DNA of 64,000 bases from JAFAGX01 sp963759875 (lineage in GTDB: Bacteria > Acidobacteriota > Terriglobia > Terriglobales > Acidobacteriaceae). The position numbers and the translations under genes were made by a program. Position 1 is the first letter of the stretch, and every line of letters starts with the position of its first letter. The notes beneath the pieces are model-generated. The model searched no databases and was not told where the DNA came from. It saw only the letters and a list, made by a program, of their open reading frames with translations. Positions 57,451-64,000 of the stretch are shown here, one piece after another. The stretch lies in assembly GCA_963759875.1 (NCBI GenBank), contig CAVXBB010000015.1:1612001-1676000 (forward strand). Reading direction: 5' to 3'.

Positions 57451-57757
57451 CGTGGCAAAAACGGCAGCTGGTCTGTCTGAGAATCCAGGTTCGACCGATG
57501 ACCTTGTTCGTGATCTCGAAGACAGCGGTTACCCCGTGGATGGCTCAAGAGAGCAGTTTATTCGGCAACCAGACGGTCTATCGGTGGCGACAGGCGGACT
57601 TGCAGCCGCTGCGGTGGAACTCGACCAGCACAGCGCGCAGAGAACTTGCGCCACCCCAAGCGACGACAGAGGGACGACCGGTGGCGACGTAGCAGAAACA
57701 AGGCAATGCTGTAGAGCATTGCCGGAGCGAGTTAACGAATTTCGGTGCTGCAGATGA
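57451..57757 (+). pseudogene. Truncated duplicate of the start of the following stress gene
   Basis: The start (VAKTAAGLSENPGSTDDLVR, then DLEDSGYPVDGS) copies the first ~35 codons of the gene at 57775 (MAKTAVGLFENPGSVDEVVR, DLEATGFPRKDV). After that the frame runs into unrelated sequence. The flanking bases upstream are duplicated too (an ACAAGGCA(G/A)TGCTG block and a GTGCTGCAGAT-type block), so a segment of about 170 bp was duplicated. Confidence 0.6.
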
Positions 57758-57774
57758 AATCGGTGGAGGCCAAT

Positions 57775-58235
57775 ATGGCAAAAACGGCAGTTGGTTTGTT
57801 TGAGAATCCAGGCTCGGTCGACGAGGTCGTTCGCGATCTCGAGGCCACTGGCTTCCCTCGGAAGGACGTCCGTGTTTTGGGCGAGCCGCGGGAGATGGCG
57901 GGTAGCGGACTCATGAGTACCCCACACACGGATTTTGAAGTGGGCTTGGTTCGTGATCTCACGGCGTTTGGGGTCCTCGAAGCGGACGCGGAAGATTATG
58001 TCCAAGGGGTACGGCGCGGAGGAGTCATGGTTTTCGCCACGGGTTCGGGCGACAAAGCAGAGGCAGCAACTGAGATTATGAACCGCCACGGTGCTGTGGA
58101 GATCGAAAAGATCAGCGCCTCGCGGCCGGAGCTTCCGAACGCGGATCCCGGTCAGGCGACTCCGGTCCGCGGTACTTCTGTCCAAACTGGGAGGTCCCGC
58201 TCCCCGGCGGCGGTGCTCGCCTGTTCGTATGGTAG
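57775..58235 (+). CDS. YflT/GSP17M-like general stress protein, frameshifted at the end
   Basis: The ATG at 57775 follows GTGGAGGCCAAT; an in-frame ATG at 57754 is possible. The protein has MAKTAVGLFENPGSVDEVVR, KDVRVLGEPREMAG, FGVLEADAEDYVQGVRRGGV and MVFATGSGDKAEAATEIMNR, the heat-induced stress protein (YflT-like) domain. The given frame runs on to 58281. One lost C in a C-run near 58204 would restore the usual family ending SPGGGARLFVW with TAG at 58233-58235, so I end it there. The function is unknown. It is the second YflT-like protein in the window. Confidence 0.72.
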
Positions 58236-58596
58236 CTCTCTTAGCGAAAGACGTGTGTGCCGAGTCGAGATGGAGAGTTGATCGATAAAGATTCGCTACA
58301 AATATCGTCTCGATGCAGTTACAGAATTATCGATGGGCTGTTTTGCTTCTCGGCACGCCTCAACTGGCATCGAAGCCGGCGCCTCTCGGATGGAGATCTT
58401 ATGTCCGTTCCCGAAATCGCCGGGATCGGGGTCGATTCGTTCGCCCGGCCCCGGGACCGGTCGGTTCCGCTGCGCTCCACGCCGCCGGCGACGAGTGGCT
58501 AAAGAGAACCGGGAAGTTGAGGCATGAAGGTTTCATTCGAAACCTCTAAATCGATACGAGAAAACTCACGACTCCGATCAGTACAATTCGGAGGCC
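58236..58596. other. Intergenic stretch, no gene or element recognised
   Basis: About 360 bases lie between the stress protein and glucose-6-phosphate dehydrogenase. Three overlapping short frames exist, none with a ribosome site and family-like sequence. I see no tRNA, palindrome of the TGNNCA type or convincing hairpin. Confidence 0.45.
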
Positions 58597-60035
58597 ATGA
58601 GCAAAAGATCGCCGCAAAGAACGGACGCGATTGATGCCCAACTCCCGTTCAGACGCGCTGGTGCTTTTCGGCGTGACCGGCGATCTCGCCCACAAGATGA
58701 TCTTCCCAGCGCTCTACGCGATGGTGAAACGAGGCGCTCTCAAGGTTCCGGTAATCGGTGTCGCTTTCCCCAAGTGGAGTCTGGAACGTCTGCGCAAACG
58801 CGTGACGGACAGCATCAAGCGTTCGGGCGGGATCGATGACAATCGTGCCCTGCACCATCTTCTGTCCCTGTTCAGTTATGTGAGTGGGGACTACAAAGAC
58901 CCACGCACGTTCACCGCGATAAAAAAGCAGCTGGGTAGCGCTCGGCGCCCAGCGCACTACCTCGCGATCCCGCCTTCACTCTTCGAGACAGTGATTAAGG
59001 GACTCGGCGCCGCGAACCTGGCCGAGCATGCGCGCGTCATTGTCGAAAAGCCGTTCGGACGTGACCTGGCCTCCGCTCGGGAACTCAACCAAGTCGCGCA
59101 CTCGGTGTTCCCGGAAAACTCGATCTTTCGCATTGATCACTTCCTCGGGAAGGAGGCGATCATGAATATTCTCTATTTCCGTTTTGCGAATTCGTTCCTG
59201 GAGCCGATCTGGAACCGCAACTACGTAGCCAGCGTCCAGATCACCCTGTCCGAGGATTTCGGCGTGGGGAAGCGCGGCGCGTTTTACGAAACTGCCGGCT
59301 GTTTGCGCGACGTGATCGAGAACCACCTATTCCAAATCGTCGCGCTGCTTGCCATGGAACCGCCCGCCGGTCAGGGACTTTGGAGCCGTGCACAATGAGA
59401 AAGCCAAGGTTTTTCAAGCTATTCGCCCTCTGAAGCCCGACGACTTGGTGCGCGGGCAGTACGCTGGCTACCGGAAGGAACCAGACGTTGCGAAGAACTC
59501 CGACGTCGAGACTTTCTGCGCACTACGCCTTTTCATCGACTCATGGCGCTGGCAGGGGGTGCCGTGGTACCTCCGTTCTGGCAAATACTTGGCCGACACC
59601 GCGACTGAGGTTCTGGTGGAGTTGAAGCCACCGCCGCAGAGGCTTTTCGCAGATTCAGCGCCGACGACCGGCCCGGCCAACTACTTGCGCTTCCGGCTCT
59701 CCCCCAGCTCGGCCATCGCCCTCGCCGCTCGCGTCAAGCTCGCGGGGAAAGAGTTCGTCGGGGACCAGCGAGAGCTCTACCTGTTCGAAGAACAGGACGG
59801 AGAGGAATCGCCTTACGAGCGGCTTTTGGGTGATGCGATGATGGGCGATGGAGCTCTATTTACCCGTGAGGACGCGGTTGAGGCGGCCTGGGCGGTAGTC
59901 GATCCAGTTCTCAAGACTCATCACCGAGCTCGCCCCTACAAGCGCCACAGCTGGGGACCGAAGGAAGCGGATGCGATCATTGCTGCAGACGGCTTTTGGC
60001 ACAATCCCAGCCCTAAGGAGGCATCCGGACGATGA
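58597..60035 (+). CDS. zwf: Glucose-6-phosphate dehydrogenase, one or two frameshifts
   Basis: The ribosome site CGGAGG favours the ATG at 58597, which needs a shift near 58630 to join the main frame. Starting at the ATG at 58634 (MPNSRSDALVLFG) avoids that shift but has no site. The Rossmann motif GVTGDLA lies at about 13-19, then EKPFG and the catalytic RIDHFLGKE at about 166-174, followed by FRFANSFLEPIWNRNYV. A shift near 59385 leads into the frame NEKAKVFQAIRPLKPDDLVR, RGQYAGYRKEPDV and WYLRSGKYLADTATEVLVEL. It opens the oxidative pentose-phosphate path, which also supplies the phosphoketolase substrate xylulose-5-phosphate. Confidence 0.9.
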
Positions 60036-60064
60036 ATTTGTCTTGCTCACAAGCCCCATTACCC

Positions 60065-60829
60065 CTAAGCTTTATTTGTCGTGCAATCCTGGATAGTTCC
60101 ACCCGACGCTTTTAGGCGAAGCCCAGAGTCATTTAGGGCCGGCTCGCCGAGACGCTTCGCACTGCGCTTCGCCGCGTCCAGCGCCTTCTTGAAGAGGCGA
60201 AAAGTCTCCTCGCTGACCTCGTATGGACCGAGCTGCCGGGTAAGGTCTTTCTGACGCGCGCCGGGAGGTGCAGGAAGTATCGAGTGGCGCGCCCTCAATT
60301 GCTCGTAAGTTAGCGTGATCGCATCTTCGATTACCCACGGGTGAATCGGCTGATGGGCACGCTTGAGGTGGATGAGTTCGTAAGCATTTTGCTTTGTCAT
60401 CTTTGCTAACTTCTGGTCTTCGACAATTCCGGTCAGTTCGTGCACAACCTTCAGATCCGCAAACATGCGTGAGGCCGAAATGCCTAAGGTGTGACGGCCC
60501 CATTCATCGAGGCGCTTGAAGCATTTTCCGGTTGTCGGATTGACAATGTGCAGGAACAACTTCTGATCGCGGAAGGCTTCGACCTTACGCACGAGGTTCA
60601 CCCAATGGTGATGAAGGTTCTTAATGGCTTCGATGATTTCGGCCTGCTGCTTTTGCGCAAGCTCCTGGCGGGGCTCAATAGACGCGCTTCGACGGCAGAC
60701 CACGCGGCCGCGTGCTTTGAGGTTTGCTATCCACGTAGGCAGTGTCGGCGCATTCGCCCACCGCAAGTCGAAATTCTCCAATCGAGGCAGGGTAGCGATC
60801 TCCAGAGGCAAACGCATCAATGCGGACAT
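60065..60829 (-). CDS. Hypothetical protein with leucine-rich-repeat-like N-terminus
   Basis: I do not recognise the family. The first ~45 residues (LMRLPLEIATLPRLENFDLR, then PTLPTWIANLKARGRVV) look like the last repeats of a leucine-rich-repeat protein. The remainder is helical and basic (ELAQKQQAEIIEAIKNLHHH, FLHIVNPTTGKCFKRLDEWG, KMTKQNAYELIHLKRAHQPI), with an aromatic GKCFKRLDEWGRHTLGIS segment. This may be a domain fusion or a truncated LRR gene joined to a second frame. No signal peptide or membrane helix. Nothing in the neighbours explains it. Confidence 0.55.
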   Translation of the reverse strand: MSALMRLPLEIATLPRLENFDLRWANAPTLPTWIANLKARGRVVCRRSASIEPRQELAQKQQAEIIEAIKNLHHHWVNLVRKVEAFRDQKLFLHIVNPTTGKCFKRLDEWGRHTLGISASRMFADLKVVHELTGIVEDQKLAKMTKQNAYELIHLKRAHQPIHPWVIEDAITLTYEQLRARHSILPAPPGARQKDLTRQLGPYEVSEETFRLFKKALDAAKRSAKRLGEPALNDSGLRLKASGGTIQDCTTNKA

Positions 60830-60875
60830 CAGAAAAGCGCCGGAAAGAGAATCGGTGATTCTTCGCCTTCCAGCC

Positions 60876-62469
60876 CTACAGCCGAGGCCACCGTGCCCCC
60901 GGACTCCTCCCTCCTACTGCTCGATGGCCGTCTCCGACTTGGACCGGTTTCTGGGTCACCTGCTGCGTGCTCGGCAATTGCGAACGATCCCACCCGCCGC
61001 CCAGGGCCTCCACCAATGCCACGGCGGAGGTCATCTGTTGCACCTGAAGAGCATTCAGAATCTGCTGGTCCGACAGTACCGTGTTCTGGGCAATCAGCAC
61101 GTCGACGTAGGGATCGACGCCCGTCTCGTACCGCGCCTGTTCGAGCTTGAGGTAGGTTTGAGCCGAATTCACTGCCTGCTGCTCTTGCTGGATCTCCTTG
61201 GATAGGATGCGAACTTCAGCCAGAGCATCTTCCACCTGTTGAAATGCGGCAAGCACCGTCTGACGGTAGCTGGCGAGATCCGCATTGTAGGTGGCAACGT
61301 ATTGTTGGACGGTGGCGCGGCGCAAGCCGGCATCGAAGATGGTTTCCGGAATCGACGCACCGACGGACCAGAAGCGGCTCGGCCAGGAAAGCCAATTCTG
61401 GAAGGCGGAACTCTCGAAGCCGCCTTCGGCGGTCAAAGTCAGGTTCGGATAATAGGCAGCGTAAGCGATGCCGATCGCTGCGTTGGCTTTGGCCATCGTG
61501 CGCTCGGCGGCGGCGACGTCGGGCCGGCGCTCGAGCAGTTCCGAGGGCATGCCGACTGGAATCGGTGGCGGAGCAACGGTCATGGGCTTCACGGGAATGG
61601 AAAAATTCGGAGGCGGACTTGCCGATGAGTACGGCGATCGCGTGCTCGTATTGCGCCCGCGCGATTCCGACATTGGTTGCCCCGGCCTGCGCGCTCTGCA
61701 GCGTGGTTTCGGCTTCAACCACAGAGATCTGGTCGTCGATGCCGGCTTCATAGAGCGCACGGGTCAGATCGTACGCTTTTCTGGTCCGCCGCAACGGTCT
61801 CGTCGTAAATTTTTTGCAGTTCGTCCTGGCCGCGAATCTCGAAGAAATACTCCGCCAGGCTGGCCTGCTCGATCAGACGCTCGTTCTCGAGATCGGCCGC
61901 GCTGACCTGGGCAGCGTACTGGGCTTGGCGCACAGTGTTGCGGACCTTGCCCCAAAGGTCGGGTTCCCAGGACGCTTCGAGCGGCAGCGTAGTAGACGGT
62001 AGTTTGCAGTTGTGTTGGGGAGCGGTGCCCGTGCCGGAGGTATTGACGGGGGTCGTGTTCAGGCTCCCCGAGGTTCGCGAGCGGTTGAACGAGGGCGCAA
62101 CCGACAGCGTCGGAAAGTATTGCGAGCGGGCCTCGCGCACCACGGCGCGGGCTTCCATGAAGTTCTCGAAGTATTGCTTGATGTTCTGGTTGTTAATATC
62201 CAGTTGCTCTTCGAGTGCGTTCAGCTCGGGATCGTTGAAGATCTCCCACCACTTGCCGCGCAGTTTCGCATCTGCGGGCTGTGCAACCGTCCAGCCTTCA
62301 GTTTCCTTGAACTGGGTGGGTGATTCCTTGTACACCGCGCGGGCGCCGGCGTCGCAGGTGGATGGTATTTCGGCCCGACCACGCAGCCCGATCAAGCACC
62401 AACGGAGAAGTCGCAGCCGCACCCAGCCGACATCATCCCGCCCACTGGTTTTCGCATAAAGATCTTCAT
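60876..62469 (-). CDS. RND efflux outer-membrane factor (NodT/TolC family), several frameshifts
   Basis: The start is placed at the ATG at 62469 (GTGAGG upstream). Shifted frames in the first 90 bases yield a lipobox LLRWCLIGC then VVGPKYHPPATPAPA. Then follow the OEP domains: TVAQPADAKLRGKWWEIFND, ELNALEEQLDINNQNIKQY, PLEASWEPDLWGKVRNTVRQ and LYEAGIDDQISVVEAETTL. A further frame gives PVGMPSELLERRPDVAAAER, YYPNLTLTAEGGFESSAFQN and YVDVLIAQNTVLSDQQILNA. Shifts lie near 62395, 61775 and 61640. It forms the outer-membrane exit of the tripartite pump whose RND subunit gene is immediately upstream. Confidence 0.85.
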
Positions 62470-62492
62470 AACGTTTCTGCCTCACCGACTGT

Positions 62493-64000
62493 TCATCTCG
62501 ATCCACGCGTAGCTGGCCTCCGGAGCCGGAGAAGGATGGCGCGCTGTCTTCCCTCCATGCGCAGCCGCAGCCGGTCGAACGCCAAATAGACGACCGGCGT
62601 TGTATAGAGCGTGAGCAACTGACTCAAGATCAGCCCTCCCACAATCGTGATGCCAAGGGGCCGGCGGAGCTCATACCCCGTGCCCGTCCCCAGCGCCAAC
62701 GGCAGAGCGCCCAATAACGCAGCCATCGTCGTCATCAGGATCGGACGGAAGCGCAACATGCACGCTTCAAAAATCGCATCGGTTGTGCTTCTTTCCCTCC
62801 TGGCGTTCTGCCTGCAGAGCGAAATCGATCATCATGATGGCGTTCTTTTTTACGATTCCGATCAGCAGCACAATGCCAATGATGGAGATGATGTTCAGAT
62901 CCTGCTTAAAGAGCATCAATGCGAGCATCGCGCCTACGCTCGCCGACGGCAGCGTGGAGATGATCGTCAGGGGATGGACCAGGCTTTCATACAAAATGCC
63001 GAGAACGATGTAGACCGCCAGCAGCGCCGTCAGAATCAGCAGGGGCTCGGTGCCCAGAGATTGCTGGTAGGCCAGCAGCGTGCCGGCAAAAAAGCCTTGC
63101 AGCGTGGAAGGCGTGCCCAGCCGCTTTTGCATCTGGCTGATGGCCAATGTGGCATCGCTCAAAGATACGTTCGGCGCGAGGTTAAAGGACACGGTGACCG
63201 AGGGGAATAAGCCCGTATGGTTGATGGCCAGTGGGGTGGTGTTGGCTTGGCTCTTGGCCACCGCGAGCAGCGGAATGTTGCCGCTGCTGGACGTTGAAGG
63301 TAGATGTCTTTCAATCCTTCCGGGCTTTGCCAATACTGGGGAGCAACTTCCAGCACCACGTAATACTGATTCAACTGCGTGTAGATGATGGACACTTCCG
63401 ATTGGCCGAATGCGCCGTATAACGCCGAGTCCAGCGACTGCGCGGTAAGGCCGAGCTTGGCCGCGGTGACGCGATCATAGTTCATCAGCTCATCCAGGCC
63501 GCCATTCTGCTGGTCTGAGCTCACGTCCTGCAGACCGGGCAGGCGCTTCATCTGCACCCAGTATGATCGGCCCCCACTTGGAAAGATCCTGCACCGTGTC
63601 GGATTGGATCGTGTACTGGTACATCGCATTACTGGACCGGCCGCCGATGCGCAGATCCTGCACGGCTTGGAGGAACGCGGAAGCCACCGGCAGACGGTTC
63701 AATTGCGGGCGCAGGCGGTTGATGATCTGAGCGGCGCTCACTTTGCGCTCCGCCAGCGGCTTGAGCGCAATGTAGAGGGAGCCGTTATTGGTGGCTCCGC
63801 CGCCGCCGGTAAACGCAATCACATTCTCGACGGCAGGATCATTCTTGATGACCGCGCCGATCTGCCGAATGGAGTTGTCCATCGCCGGAAAGGATGAATC
63901 CTGCGGCCCGCGTACGCTACCGGAGATCGCTCCCGTGTCCTCCGACGGGAAAAAGCCCTTGGGTATCTTGACGATCAGCACCACATTGAGCGCGATGGTG
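62493..64000 (-). CDS. RND-family efflux permease (MdtB/AcrB type), partial and frameshifted
   Basis: The gene enters from the right edge. Frames joined across shifts near 63560, 63290 and 62765 give the porter domain (IPKGFFPSEDTGAISGSVRG, KVSAAQIINRLRPQLNRLPV, DRVTAAKLGLTAQSLDSAL, SFNLAPNVSLSDATLAISQM). The second half of the membrane domain follows (VYIVLGILYESLVHPLTIIS, IGIVLLIGIVKKNAIMMIDF, RPILMTTMAALLGALPLALG), ending RPLGITIVGGLILSQLLTLY. It is an inner-membrane proton-driven exporter of the MdtB/C or AcrB kind. Its membrane-fusion partner is probably beyond the window. The stop lies 24 nt before the outer-membrane-factor start. Confidence 0.88.

Overview
The window looks like an accessory 'energy-stress' segment of a free-living bacterial chromosome, most likely from Acidobacteriota (Terriglobia/Koribacter-like). 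That placement is an inference from gene content: several DUF2934 proteins, duplicated PRC-barrel proteins, multihaem c-type cytochromes and a [NiFe] hydrogenase in a moderately GC-rich background. I see no rRNA, tRNA, CRISPR array or intact transposon.

Layout. 1-6.6 kb (minus strand): DUF389 membrane protein (cut by the left edge), CPA1 antiporter, MscS channel, a methyltransferase with an in-frame stop, small proteins and a tandem universal stress protein. 7.1-11.7 kb (minus): GH130 mannoside phosphorylase, HAD phosphatase, mannose-6-phosphate isomerase, ribosome-hibernation-type protein and a PRC-barrel protein. 12.2-27.8 kb (plus): stress protein, DUF2934-Hsp20 protein, alpha-glucan phosphorylase, GlgX, HAD hydrolase, acetate kinase, phosphoketolase, a P3A-type H+-ATPase with a Lys/Glu/Pro-rich tail, PPK2 and an aquaporin. 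28-38.3 kb: Crp/Fnr regulator and a [NiFe] hydrogenase operon (small subunit, cytochrome b, seven-haem cytochrome, small membrane protein, large subunit, maturation protease, hypC, hypD, hypE). 38.8-53.4 kb: M50 protease with CBS domains, small envelope proteins, UPF0182, glycosyltransferase, lmo0937-like and CsbD stress proteins, cell-wall enzymes and a second Crp/Fnr regulator. 53.6-64 kb: seven-haem cytochrome, zinc phospholipase C-like protein, SYLF protein, stress protein, glucose-6-phosphate dehydrogenase, outer-membrane factor and RND pump (cut by the right edge).

How the parts fit (inference): glycogen is mobilised by GlgP and GlgX; phosphoketolase and acetate kinase yield ATP without respiration; PPK2, the H+-ATPase and the antiporter manage energy charge and pH; the hydrogenase feeds electrons from H2 into cytochromes; Usp, HPF, CsbD, Hsp20 and the YflT-like proteins protect the cell. 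Seven perfect and two near-perfect copies of a palindrome, TGNNCA-N4-TGNNCA, lie almost only in promoter-type gaps in front of these stress genes. They are good candidate operators for the two Crp/Fnr proteins encoded here.

Caution: many genes (manA, glgP, xfp, UPF0182, PRC-barrel, OMF, RND and others) are broken by single-base indels, mostly insertions, although the protein on both sides stays well conserved. I treat these as genes whose given sequence probably contains consensus errors and give the full span of each, but real decay cannot be excluded. True remnants (a Usp tail, a PRC/cytochrome composite, a CBS tail and a YflT start) are listed separately.
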